Shown here: positions 8,738-16,614 of the stretch, in pieces
Layout of the letters: each line of letters opens with the position of its first letter
Position numbering within the stretch: position 1 is the stretch's first letter
Assembly (NCBI RefSeq): GCF_024228675.1
Contig: NZ_CP100461.1
Span: 2,601,398-2,665,397 of the forward strand
Direction of reading: 5' to 3'
DNA length: 64,000 nt
Origin: Salinigranum marinum
Lineage (GTDB): Archaea; Halobacteriota; Halobacteria; Halobacteriales; Haloferacaceae
The notes under the pieces: model-generated
Told to the model about the DNA's origin: nothing
Database searches by the model: none
Seen by the model: the letters and a program-made list of their open reading frames with translations, nothing else
Position numbers and translations under genes: made by a program

Positions 8738-9721
8738 ATGACGTTCAGGCTGACGTGGCACAACCTCCTCAACGAACTGGAGGCGCTGCCCTCAGATACG
8801 ACGTTTGTGACGCCGCTCTCACGCACACCCTTCCGCATCACCGGGGTGCAGGAACACCGCGTGTTGATCAAGTACCGTGAGTCCAGTGAGACGATCCCGC
8901 TCCAGCGTGAGCAGTTCGAGACGCTATCCGAGCGTGTCGTGGAGGCCGTCGGCGGCTTCGACCTCAACCGCCTCCCAACTGACGCCGAGCCGTATGCGAC
9001 TATCCTGAGCGTCCATCCCCAATTCGACGTCGACGACCATGAGGGGACGCTCGCGGCCACCGACATCGGGACGGCGACCTCGCTCGTCGACGTTGACCAG
9101 GACGTCGGCGATGACCGAGACGAACCCGACCTCGCCGTCTACGGCGACGCCCTCCTGTTGATCGACGCGCTCGAACGGCACGATCCGACCGCACTGGATG
9201 AGATGGAGACGCCCGACCTGGTGAACCTCTACACCCTGCTTTCGGACGTCCAGCGCAACGCCAACGATCTCCGCCAAGACGTACGACGGGTCTTGCTCGG
9301 ACGCCTGCATCACGACCAACCGGTTCACGGGCAGTACGGCTCCGTCCAGCGGACCACTCGCAGGAGTCGGACACTCAAACCCGACGACGAGGTCCTGGGA
9401 CTGCTCGAAGCCGAAGGGATCGACCGCGAGCGCGTCCTGAGCGTCGACCGGAACAAAGTCGATGATGCCCTCGATGTGACCAGTCTCACCGAAACCGACG
9501 TCTACGATATCGAGGAGAGTGAGTACGTTCGGAAGGCAGACGTCGACGAGGAGGTCAAGGAGACACGGCTGCAGGGATTGAAAGATCGACTGGCCACCGC
9601 CGACGAAAACGGTACGGAAGACCTCCAGCGGGAGATCGAGGAGTTAGAAGCCCGGATCGACGAACTCACAAGCTTCAGCTCCGGGAAGTCTCTCCGCAGC
9701 CCTTCGAGCGGCGAGTCGTAA
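8738..9721 (+). CDS. Hypothetical protein with C-terminal coiled coil
   Basis: I do not recognise this 327-residue acidic protein. ATG 8738 is preferred because the in-frame extension upstream (from 8681) is not acidic. Residues 1-60 look like a small beta-rich domain (TPFRITGVQEHRVLIKY). The middle is acidic and helical (about 130-200). The last 60 residues, with QGLKDRLATADE then LQREIEELEARIDELTS, form a likely coiled coil. The gene lies on the same strand as the RM operon, 230 bp downstream, and 171 bp before a recombinase. It could be a further defence-island component or recombinase cargo; no function is assigned. Confidence 0.7.
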   Translation: MTFRLTWHNLLNELEALPSDTTFVTPLSRTPFRITGVQEHRVLIKYRESSETIPLQREQFETLSERVVEAVGGFDLNRLPTDAEPYATILSVHPQFDVDDHEGTLAATDIGTATSLVDVDQDVGDDRDEPDLAVYGDALLLIDALERHDPTALDEMETPDLVNLYTLLSDVQRNANDLRQDVRRVLLGRLHHDQPVHGQYGSVQRTTRRSRTLKPDDEVLGLLEAEGIDRERVLSVDRNKVDDALDVTSLTETDVYDIEESEYVRKADVDEEVKETRLQGLKDRLATADENGTEDLQREIEELEARIDELTSFSSGKSLRSPSSGES

Positions 9722-9813
9722 ACCCGGAGTCAGACACCGTCGGGCAATTTTCGCCAGCATACGGTGTCATACGACAAGAACTGCCGAACGGCCCTGTCCG
9801 TGGCACGTACCAC

Positions 9814-9921
9814 CGAACTTTGCATTCTCTCTGTAGAGTCCAAAGTTCGAAGGTACTGCGGCCTGTTCTGTTTATAAAGAGGCCATCTCCGAATGCCCGA
9901 AAATGCAAACTCCAAAGTTCG
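9814..9921. repeat. Three copies of CAAAGTTCG around the recombinase promoter
   Basis: CGAACTTTG (9814-9822) and CAAAGTTCG (9841-9849) form a perfect 9-bp inverted repeat with an 18-bp spacer. A third copy in the second orientation lies at 9913-9921, inside the first codons of the recombinase gene; the longer match TCCAAAGTTCGA is shared by copies two and three. The TATA box at 9871 lies between copies two and three, so these are candidate binding sites of the recombinase or an autoregulator. Confidence 0.6.
9871..9878 (+). promoter_or_regulatory. TATA box of the recombinase gene
   Basis: TTTATAAA is a near-ideal archaeal TATA element about 18-20 nt before the ATG at 9893. Transcription would begin at or just after this ATG; a near-leaderless mRNA is likely. 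Confidence 0.6.
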
Positions 9922-10510
9922 AGCGAAAGTGTGGCTGACGCCCGACCAGGTCGACACGCTCCGCACCGCGTGCTACGAGACTGGTGCGTCGTACCTCCAG
10001 CAGCGAAACGAGGCGGTCATCGCGCTCACCTACGACACCGGCCTCCGGGTCGGTGAACTCATCGACATTGACGTCGAGATGCTACGGGAGGGAAACAGCG
10101 AGCTATACCTGCCCGGGCACATCCAGAAGGACTACCCGAACGACAACAGCCCAGGACCGGTGACGATGGAACTATCGACCGATGTGACCCGGCTCCTCTC
10201 GTCGTACCTGAACAGTCGGTGGAAAGAGTCGCCCGCATTGTTCCCGGCTCGGTCGTCCGACCGGATTACCACACAGGGTGTCCGTAATATGCTGCACAAG
10301 GTCGCGGAGACGGCGGGCCTCCGTCCCTATCTCGTCGATGGATCACGCGGCGACGCGGAGGACGTGACACCACACGCACTCCGTCACAGCGTCGCCTACC
10401 GGATGATGAACGATGAGGACGGGAACACGTTATACGACGTTCGTAACCGCTTACGCCATCGCTCGATTCAGACGACCGAACGGATCTACGACCACCTGAT
10501 CAAGGTATAA
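9893..10510 (+). CDS. Minimal tyrosine recombinase (XerC/D-like integrase)
   Basis: The 205-residue protein is little more than a tyrosine recombinase catalytic domain. Visible active-site residues are Arg52 (TGLRVGEL), His161 and Arg164 (HALRHS), His189 (LRHRS) and the nucleophile Tyr199 (ERIYDHL) six residues from the end. The usual N-terminal SAM-like core-binding domain is essentially missing; only about 20 residues precede the catalytic fold. Such short recombinases are frequent in haloarchaeal mobile regions. CAAAGTTCG repeats overlap its promoter and start codon. It may act on nearby inverted sites (inversion or resolution) rather than integrate a large element; this is inference. Confidence 0.88.
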   Translation: MPENANSKVRAKVWLTPDQVDTLRTACYETGASYLQQRNEAVIALTYDTGLRVGELIDIDVEMLREGNSELYLPGHIQKDYPNDNSPGPVTMELSTDVTRLLSSYLNSRWKESPALFPARSSDRITTQGVRNMLHKVAETAGLRPYLVDGSRGDAEDVTPHALRHSVAYRMMNDEDGNTLYDVRNRLRHRSIQTTERIYDHLIKV

Positions 10511-10614
10511 CCACGAGATCGGACGTCGGCAGCCGGCAGTAGACGTCTGAGTATGCTCGAACTAATTATTTCCAGCCAAGTGGACATATGTTCCATCCAC
10601 TCGTACATCGATGT

Positions 10615-11136
10615 ATGCCCGACGACACCCAGAACAACAACCCTGGCCACGCTTCGATGACGCGTGGCGAGCGGATTCGTGCTGCTGCACGGACGCTTCG
10701 GACTCCCCGCACCGCGTCGTGGGTCGCGACGGAAACAGGCGTGTCCGTCAAGACAGCGCAAAAGTACCTCAACCAGCTCGTCGAGGACAACGTTCTGCGA
10801 AAGGTCACACAGGGCGATCAAACGCTCTATTGCATCGATCAGCTCATGGCGGCCTATCGCGAGGTCGCAACACTCCAGCGGGAACACAGTCGTGAGGAAC
10901 TGACGACTGCTCTCGAATCGATGCGCACCAAAATCACCGACTGGAAACAGTCGTACGACGTCGAGACCCCGGGCGAGCTTCGAGCCGGTATTGCAGACGT
11001 CGACGATGCCAACGAGATCGAGATGCGACGCGAAATTGCCAGCGAGTGGGAGCACCTCGCTGACCGCGTCCCGGTTGTTCGGGCTGCACTCAACGAGTAC
11101 GATTGGGCGACCGAACGGGACACCATCTCGACGTAA
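10615..11136 (+). CDS. Winged-helix regulator, DUF7342-like
   Basis: The 173-residue protein has an N-terminal winged helix (about 15-75) containing TASWVATETGVSVKTAQKYL, followed by a helical C-terminal region (about 80-173) rich in Glu and Arg. This matches the haloarchaeal family I know as DUF7342. ATG 10615 is chosen; an upstream in-frame ATG at 10588 would add a non-acidic leader. A TATA-like AATTATT at about 10563-10569 would give a short leader. These genes are common in accessory regions and often accompany toxin-like partners; here the nearest neighbour is a convergent PIN toxin gene. Target DNA unknown. Confidence 0.75.
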   Translation: MPDDTQNNNPGHASMTRGERIRAAARTLRTPRTASWVATETGVSVKTAQKYLNQLVEDNVLRKVTQGDQTLYCIDQLMAAYREVATLQREHSREELTTALESMRTKITDWKQSYDVETPGELRAGIADVDDANEIEMRREIASEWEHLADRVPVVRAALNEYDWATERDTIST

Positions 11137-11245
11137 TCGGATGGGGCTTTCAGGAACAACCGACAGCTCGGTCTACGCAGGGCTCGGAAACGTCCTCAAA
11201 CAGCACCCCGCTATTCGTCAGTCGGATACGAGCCGGATAGCATCG

Positions 11246-11674
11246 TTAACAGGACCTGTCGCGAATCAGGCTCAAGAACTCTGCGGGCTCCACGATTTTG
11301 ATACCGCGGAATGGATTCTCGTCGAGGAGATGATCGTTACCAGAAACGATGTAGTCTGCGCCAGCTGCGAGCGCACACTCAAGAAAGACGTCATCGTCAG
11401 GGTCGTCTTCAATTACCTCGACAGAGACTTCTGGATTGATAACTTTAGCCCCGGTGAGCCGGATGAGTTCGTCTGGAAGCGTCCGTTGCTCTTCTTCATC
11501 GAAGGGCAGGCGGTCATAAGTGAGGACTCTTCGAAACTCGTCAAGAGCATCCTCAGAGATAACCATCTGAACGTCTCCCATAACTGCCAAGTCTATGCAT
11601 TCTTTGGGTTTTCCACCAAAGCCGAGACCAGAAATGAGGACGTTGGTGTCAAAGACTACTGCGATCTGGCCCAT
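11246..11674 (-). CDS. PIN-domain toxin (VapC-like, COG1569 type)
   Basis: PIN domains are metal-dependent RNases and usually the toxins of type II toxin-antitoxin systems. The 142-residue protein begins VVFDTNVLISGL, giving the first catalytic Asp. Further acidic residues are in DALDEF, DDPDDDVFLECA and AADYIVSGNDHLL, the normal PIN order. The gene is on the minus strand and overlaps the end of its upstream partner (11656-11988) by 19 nt, the classical tight coupling of antitoxin then toxin. The composition matches stand-alone COG1569 PIN toxins of haloarchaea. Confidence 0.88.
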   Translation of the reverse strand: MGQIAVVFDTNVLISGLGFGGKPKECIDLAVMGDVQMVISEDALDEFRRVLTYDRLPFDEEEQRTLPDELIRLTGAKVINPEVSVEVIEDDPDDDVFLECALAAGADYIVSGNDHLLDENPFRGIKIVEPAEFLSLIRDRSC

Positions 11675-11988
11675 TCTATCGCGTCATCGACGTCGTCCTC
11701 GGTCACGTCCGATTCGTCGAATTTGCGTTGGACCGATGCAGACAGTTTGTCCCATTCCTCTTTGCGTGCTGCAGCCTCCTTGCTACGGTCTTCCTCGCCG
11801 TCATCCCTTCTGGAAATGATAAGGAGGAGGAGGAGAATAAGCCCACACACGACCTCCGAGGCTCCGTCACCAATCTTCCGGAAGCCCTCGGTAATCTCGC
11901 GCTTCCCCTCTGAGAAGCCCGAGCTCGGCGACACCTCTTCCGGTGTCCACGGACTGTCTTCAGGGGGATTTGACGCGCTGGAACTCAT
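11656..11988 (-). CDS. Probable antitoxin partner of the PIN toxin, with a hydrophobic segment
   Basis: The 110-residue protein ends with a helical acidic tail (VQRKFDESDVTEDDVDDAIE) of the kind seen in haloarchaeal antitoxins that precede COG1569 PIN toxins. The gene overlaps the toxin gene by 19 nt. Unusually, about residues 45-61 (EVVCGLILLLLLIISRR) form a strongly hydrophobic stretch flanked by Arg, which looks like a single membrane-spanning helix. No AbrB, CopG or Phd DNA-binding domain is obvious in the N-terminus. Either the antitoxin is membrane-anchored, or the usual N-terminal domain has been replaced. The pairing is seen in the sequence; the antitoxin role is inference. Confidence 0.65.
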   Translation of the reverse strand: MSSSASNPPEDSPWTPEEVSPSSGFSEGKREITEGFRKIGDGASEVVCGLILLLLLIISRRDDGEEDRSKEAAARKEEWDKLSASVQRKFDESDVTEDDVDDAIEWARSQ

Positions 11989-12266
11989 TGCAATTCGCTC
12001 AGCCGAAGATTGCCGTCGTGGATAGATAAATTGTGGTGGTGTCGCTCATCGGAGCCCGAAGTGCTGCTTCTCACTGTTTCAACCCTCCAAGTGCTGCTGA
12101 CGTGCTACACTACTTGCTCACGAACCAATCGAACGATATTCAATTGACGAGTCATTCCCCACCTGTCCACGGCGGCTTGAAGCACTAGACTACTGTTGTA
12201 GCCGTGTATCACCGGGAAAACGGTCCAAAGTACTATTACAACTTGGTGGTATTACTTAGTTATAAC

Positions 12267-12953
12267 ATGGCGACTTGCCAGGGAGATATCCCGATTACGA
12301 CGAAAGTCGACGAGTCGACGCGAGTCCTTATCGACGAACTGGCCGAAGCCGAAGATACGAGTCGGGCTGAAGTCCTCCGACGATTCCTCGAACTGTACCA
12401 CCAGTCGGAAGACGGGAATTTGGAGTGTCCCTCATGCATGCAAGCAGTGCGTATTCGGGCTGATGAGGTGGATCTGGCCGCCGATACACCAGATAAATCG
12501 CCAGCTACGGATAAAACCGGAACGACCGACGAGATCGAGACGGGGCCCAATACGTTCCCCGAGAGACGGAACGCCAACGTCGATACCTCTTCGACCGATT
12601 TTCAATCGCAGGTAGCCGAACTTGAATCGGTCATCGAGAAGCACCAGCAGAAACTCGACTTCCTACGACGAAAAATGACTGCACAAGAGAGGGAAATCGC
12701 TGACCTTGCACAGTCGAGTGCGTCCACCGAACGTATCGACAGCCTCGAAAGGGAGATTGAATGGATCAGTAACGAAATGAGGGGCGTAATTCCTCGCGTC
12801 GAGGCACTCACTGCGGTATCCGACCTCGAAAACGAAGGTATGTGCCCGAGATGTGGTACCGAACTTACGACCAGTGAGCCGCATGTCGATATGGAAAAAC
12901 CAGCCGATATCGGATGTTCGGAATGTGGATTGACTGTCGGACGTAAATCGTGA
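12267..12953 (+). CDS. Ribbon-helix-helix protein with coiled coil and C-terminal zinc ribbon
   Basis: The 228-residue protein starts at ATG 12267 (MATCQGDIPITTKVDESTR); the AT-rich bases before it (TTACTTAGTTATAAC) hold the promoter, which argues against the longer reading from 12204. Residues 8-50 look like a ribbon-helix-helix DNA-binding fold (ITTKVDESTR ... AEVLRRFLELY). CPSC at about 59-62 hints at a first metal site. A coiled coil spans about 115-185. The C-terminus holds a zinc ribbon, CPRC then CSEC. It is probably a dimeric DNA-binding protein of the island. No partner gene is adjacent on the same strand. Confidence 0.75.
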   Translation: MATCQGDIPITTKVDESTRVLIDELAEAEDTSRAEVLRRFLELYHQSEDGNLECPSCMQAVRIRADEVDLAADTPDKSPATDKTGTTDEIETGPNTFPERRNANVDTSSTDFQSQVAELESVIEKHQQKLDFLRRKMTAQEREIADLAQSSASTERIDSLEREIEWISNEMRGVIPRVEALTAVSDLENEGMCPRCGTELTTSEPHVDMEKPADIGCSECGLTVGRKS

Positions 12954-13220
12954 ATTCGGAATGTTGCTGCTCATAGGGATTAGCGGAAGAACTCATACAC
13001 TCGGACACGTGCTATCTGGTATCTGTTAGAAGGACTGTGCGAGATACACAGCGCGAATCGGTCGCTATCGCTATGGCCATCCGTTGAGCGGATGTTGGGT
13101 TCGTCGGCCCGAGATCTGTCGCGGTCTATCTCCCTCTCCGTTCGGTCATTCTCGGCCGAAGTAGTGGCCGCCCGGTGCCAGTTCGTGAAGGCCAACCGGT
13201 CGTCTGCTGTCGGTCGGTCC

Positions 13221-13790
13221 TTAGTCTGCTTCGACCGCCTCGCTCAGCCGCTCCTCAACGAACGCGGCGAACTCACCGGCAAACGACACGACCGATTCCC
13301 AGTCGGTGAGCTCGGCGTCTCCTGACTCGTCCGTCTCAAATTCTTGATTCCTCACGATGAATTTCAGCAACGCTCGCTTGAGAAAACCGTACTCTGAGAA
13401 GCGTAGCGCGCCGCCGAAGAGGGCGATTCTGTCGGGCTGCCAGTTCGTGTCGTCGATAAACTTGTCGAGATATCCTGTCGCCTCCGCGAGGCCCTCGTCG
13501 TTCTTCGCCCCGGACGCACCGGAGACTTGAAAGAACCCGTTCGGCGTTCGCACCAGCACGTCGCGGTTCATTTTAACCCACTTCCTCACCGACTTCTGTT
13601 GTCTTCCATAGTGGACCGACGCACCGATCAAGACAGCGTCGAACTCGTCGAGATCGAGTTCGGAATCGATCTCCGCGACGTTTACCGTCGTTGCCTCGTG
13701 GCCACGGGCTCTGAATTCCTCCGTGATGCTGTCGGCTATCTTTTCGGTCTGTCCCTCGCCGGTTCCGAACACAGTAAGGATGTGGGCCAT
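13221..13790 (-). CDS. Flavodoxin-domain protein (menaquinone-dependent protoporphyrinogen oxidase-like)
   Basis: The protein has 189 residues from ATG 13790 (MAHILTVFGTGEGQTEKIAD). The TGEGQT loop is the FMN phosphate-binding site of flavodoxins, and IGASVHYGRQQ is the second flavin loop typical of the HemG/COG4635 group. HemG-type enzymes oxidise protoporphyrinogen IX using FMN and quinone; many haloarchaeal homologues are only annotated as flavodoxin-domain proteins, so the exact reaction is uncertain. The longer reading from 13817 adds nine residues unlike the family. It stands alone between convergent and divergent neighbours, with 295 bp of noncoding DNA upstream. Confidence 0.85.
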   Translation of the reverse strand: MAHILTVFGTGEGQTEKIADSITEEFRARGHEATTVNVAEIDSELDLDEFDAVLIGASVHYGRQQKSVRKWVKMNRDVLVRTPNGFFQVSGASGAKNDEGLAEATGYLDKFIDDTNWQPDRIALFGGALRFSEYGFLKRALLKFIVRNQEFETDESGDAELTDWESVVSFAGEFAAFVEERLSEAVEAD

Positions 13791-14085
13791 GCATGTAGTA
13801 ACGTCGACAACAGTCAAATACTAGCTGCAGCCTCTCGTGGGCGAACACCCTGTCACTGACGCTCTCCGTTGGGCTACTATTCTGATCTTCACGGATCAGA
13901 GCTCCACAGTGAATCCCATTGCCCACTTCGGCCTCTGTATCTCCTAGGCCGCTACTGGAGGAACGCTCGAAGAGTCGCTACCGGGAATAGACTCGACGGG
14001 ACGAGGGTCCGTAGGAGGAAGGCCACATCCAGCCAGCGAACAGCACGTACGGAATGGTTACGACCGCTGGAGCACTATTGAACCG

Positions 14086-14664
14086 ATGAGCCGATTTTCG
14101 AACGAACATCAGTCGATGGTACCAGGTGATCCCTCAGAATACGATTCAGTCGGATATCCAAGCACAGTCGAGGATCTATCGACGGGAGCACGTATCACGT
14201 TCCTCGAACGCGGTGTCGATGAACAGGGGGCGTACTTGATGATGGACGGCGTTCTCCCGCCGGGAGTAGACAGTGGGCCCGCCCGTCTGCACCCACGGTC
14301 GGAGGCACGCTCGGAGGTGATGGCGGGTCGGGCCGACGTGACGGTTCGCGGTGACTCCCACGTCCTGCTTCCCGGCGAATCGCTGACCATCGCCCCCGGA
14401 GAAGCCCACAGCATCCGTAACCGCGGCGACGACACCCTCGTCGTTCGGACGACCCTCCGCCCGCCCGGCGAGTTCGAAGCCGCAACTCGGGCGCTCTACG
14501 AGGCCGGGGCAGGGGGCCGACCGGATCTATTCGCGGTGTCCGCAGTCCTCTCTCATTACCGTTCGGACGTGCGTCTCGCAGCCGTTCCGTGGGTGGTTCA
14601 GCGACCGCTCTTGCGTGCGCTCGCCGGCATTGCAGCGATGCTCGGTCGAAATCCACTCAGGTAG
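14086..14664 (+). CDS. Cupin-domain protein
   Basis: The protein has 192 residues. The beta-barrel cupin region spans about 25-125; motif 1 is represented by RLHPRSEARSEVMAG and motif 2 by PGEAHSIRNRGDD, giving potential metal-binding His and Glu. The C-terminal third (about 140-192) contains two moderately hydrophobic helices (FAVSAVLSHYR; LLRALAGIAAMLG). Proteins of this type are annotated only as cupins; substrate unknown. It starts at ATG 14086, with no strong TATA box visible. Confidence 0.8.
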   Translation: MSRFSNEHQSMVPGDPSEYDSVGYPSTVEDLSTGARITFLERGVDEQGAYLMMDGVLPPGVDSGPARLHPRSEARSEVMAGRADVTVRGDSHVLLPGESLTIAPGEAHSIRNRGDDTLVVRTTLRPPGEFEAATRALYEAGAGGRPDLFAVSAVLSHYRSDVRLAAVPWVVQRPLLRALAGIAAMLGRNPLR

Positions 14665-14836
14665 TCCACTCCCCTGTCGCGGCCAATTAGGAGTGACACA
14701 GTCTCTGGCTGATCGTCGAGTACGGTGACGAGCGTATCCTGCACCGTCCGCATGGATGAAGACAGTCTGACTGGCGGATGAGAAACCTTCGACACGGCTA
14801 TCTTCTCAGATGGCTATTATAAAATCAGCGATAAAA

Positions 14837-15571
14837 ATGGCGTCGTCTACTAACCAAGCAGTCGAGAGTATCGAACGGCCGACCGGTGTGAGTCGGTGGA
14901 ACTACCTGCGTATCGGTGGACTGGCCGCGCTCACCGAAGCGGCCATCTACGTGGCCGGTATCGCGTACTTCCTCGTCATCCTCGATTTCGCGAGCGTCAC
15001 CGGGGCGCTCCAACAGGTCGAACTGTTCGTCGCGAACGAGACGAGTCTGTACGCGATGAACCTACTCATCTACGTGGTCTTCGGTATCGTACTGGTGGCG
15101 CTCGTTCTGGCGCTCCACGAGCATCTCAAAGCCTACGCACCGATGCTGATGCGCGCGACGACCGCGTTCGGGCTCATCTGGGCCGGCCTCGTCATCGCCA
15201 GCGGGATGATTGCCACCCTCGCGACGGGCGTCGTCGTTGACCTCTACAGTACCGACCCGACGCAGGCGACCACGGTCTGGCTGGCAGTCAGTCCGGTCAT
15301 CGACGGGATGGGCGGCGGTAACGAGATCATCGGCGGGCTCTGGACGCTACTCGTGAGTGTGGTGGCGCTGCGAGCGCGGGCGCTCCACCGACTGGTGAAC
15401 TACTTCGGGCTCGTGGTCGGGACTGCAGGTATCATCTCGGCGATTCCAGCACTCGGTGAGATCGGCGGGGGCATCTTCGGGCTTACCCAAATCGTCTGGT
15501 TCGTCGCTCTCGGCGTCCTCCTGTTAGGCGCGGGACGCCGTGAGGCGTCCGCATACCTTCGTGAGGAGTGA
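14837..15571 (+). CDS. Multi-spanning membrane protein, DUF4386-like
   Basis: The protein has 244 residues with about six membrane segments, for instance GLAALTEAAIYVAGIAYFLV, LLIYVVFGIVLVALVLAL, AFGLIWAGLVIASGMIATLA, LWTLLVSVVAL, YFGLVVGTAGIISAIPAL and IVWFVALGVLLLGAG. This layout and the conserved small-residue helices match DUF4386-type integral membrane proteins of unknown function. An AT-rich TATA-like stretch (TATTATAAAA, 14814-14823) lies between a first possible ATG at 14810 and the one at 14837; the second is preferred because the first overlaps the promoter. Confidence 0.75.
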   Translation: MASSTNQAVESIERPTGVSRWNYLRIGGLAALTEAAIYVAGIAYFLVILDFASVTGALQQVELFVANETSLYAMNLLIYVVFGIVLVALVLALHEHLKAYAPMLMRATTAFGLIWAGLVIASGMIATLATGVVVDLYSTDPTQATTVWLAVSPVIDGMGGGNEIIGGLWTLLVSVVALRARALHRLVNYFGLVVGTAGIISAIPALGEIGGGIFGLTQIVWFVALGVLLLGAGRREASAYLREE

Positions 15572-15715
15572 GTCGACCGATTGTGGTGTGAGACCAACAC
15601 GGACGAGGCACTGAATACATACTCTATATTCAACACGGCTCCGACAAACTATCAACAACCGAGGATTTCAACAAGGCCGACTAGGGTTATAGACGCGCAG
15701 GGTCTTTGGTGATCC

Positions 15716-16300
15716 ATGGACCCACTATTCTTCGACTCTCGTAACGAGTTCCGCACCTGGTTGGAAGGGCACCACGACACGAAAAAAGAGCTGTGGGTAG
15801 GCTACTACAAGGCCGACGCCGAGAGATCTGGTATCGGGTACGGAGAGTCGGTCGAGGAAGCGCTCTGCTTCGGATGGATCGACGGTCTGGTCAAGGGCAT
15901 CGACGACGAGACGTACACCCGTCGGTTTACGCCCAGAAGCTCCGACAGCAAGTGGTCGAAGGCGAACAAGGGGCGGGTCGCAGCGATGACCAAGGAGGGG
16001 AAGATGACCCTGGCCGGAATGGAACTCGTCGACGCGGCGAAGGAGTCGGGCGAGTGGGCGGCTGCCTATCGGCTCGGCGACGATCACGAAATTCCGGCCG
16101 AACTTGAGGCGGCGCTGCGTGAGAACGAGACCGCTTGGGAGAACTTCCAGGACTGCTCGAACACGGACCAGCACGCATTCATCGCGGCCGTTGAGGAGGC
16201 TAAGACGGACGAGACCAAGCAAAAGCGCATCAAACGAACGGTCGAACTCGCGGCGCAGGATCTCCGAGCATACGACGAGAACAACAAGCGGCGGCTGTGA
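15716..16300 (+). CDS. YdeI/OmpD-associated family protein
   Basis: The 194-residue protein begins FFDSRNEFRTWLEGHHDTKKELWVGYYK and continues GYGESVEEALCFGWIDGLVKGIDD, then YTRRFTPRSSDSKWSKAN, the characteristic signature of the YdeI/OmdA family (bacteriocin-protection-like). The C-terminal half (about 110-194) is the helical OmdA region. The family's biochemical role is not established. The protein has bacterial-type affiliation and lies alone in the island, consistent with lateral transfer (inference). Confidence 0.88.
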   Translation: MDPLFFDSRNEFRTWLEGHHDTKKELWVGYYKADAERSGIGYGESVEEALCFGWIDGLVKGIDDETYTRRFTPRSSDSKWSKANKGRVAAMTKEGKMTLAGMELVDAAKESGEWAAAYRLGDDHEIPAELEAALRENETAWENFQDCSNTDQHAFIAAVEEAKTDETKQKRIKRTVELAAQDLRAYDENNKRRL

Positions 16301-16461
16301 TGTGGCCGTTTCAGAGGTAACAGTTCTCAAGAAAACTCGCTTCTCGAGTTCCTTCTCGTCACCATCGCGGACGAAGTCACGGCATTGCTCATCGAGAATG
16401 TTCGTGCAGTATGCGCCCTGTAGTGACCGCTCTGCTCTGTCTCTTCAAGCCCCCAATTATC

Positions 16462-16478
16462 AATATAATTATATTTAA
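16462..16478 (+). promoter_or_regulatory. TATA-rich promoter of the interrupted SnoaL-like gene
   Basis: A run of A and T (16462-16478, including TATAATTATATTTA) precedes two in-frame ATGs at 16494 and 16515. Spacing fits a leaderless start at 16494 or a short leader to 16515. Confidence 0.5.
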
Positions 16479-16614
16479 GCCCTCAGGAGACCTATGAGAC
16501 TGTGGACCAACACCATGAGTAATAACGAAAACAACGAGACGAGCGCCCGACGACTATTCGAGGAAGTCTGGCAGAACCACAACTACGAGACGACCGACGA
16601 ACTCGTAGCCAAGG

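Noticed and set aside
8541-8741. Possible small gene (66 codons) between the peptidase and the unknown protein
   Set aside because: Composition not haloarchaeal (few acidic residues), no promoter or motif; only a short inverted repeat ATCACC-AACT-GGTGAT-like sequence near 8653 is notable.
12980-13195. Minus-strand 71-codon frame
   Set aside because: No motif or promoter, and overlapping frames on the other strand are equally open.
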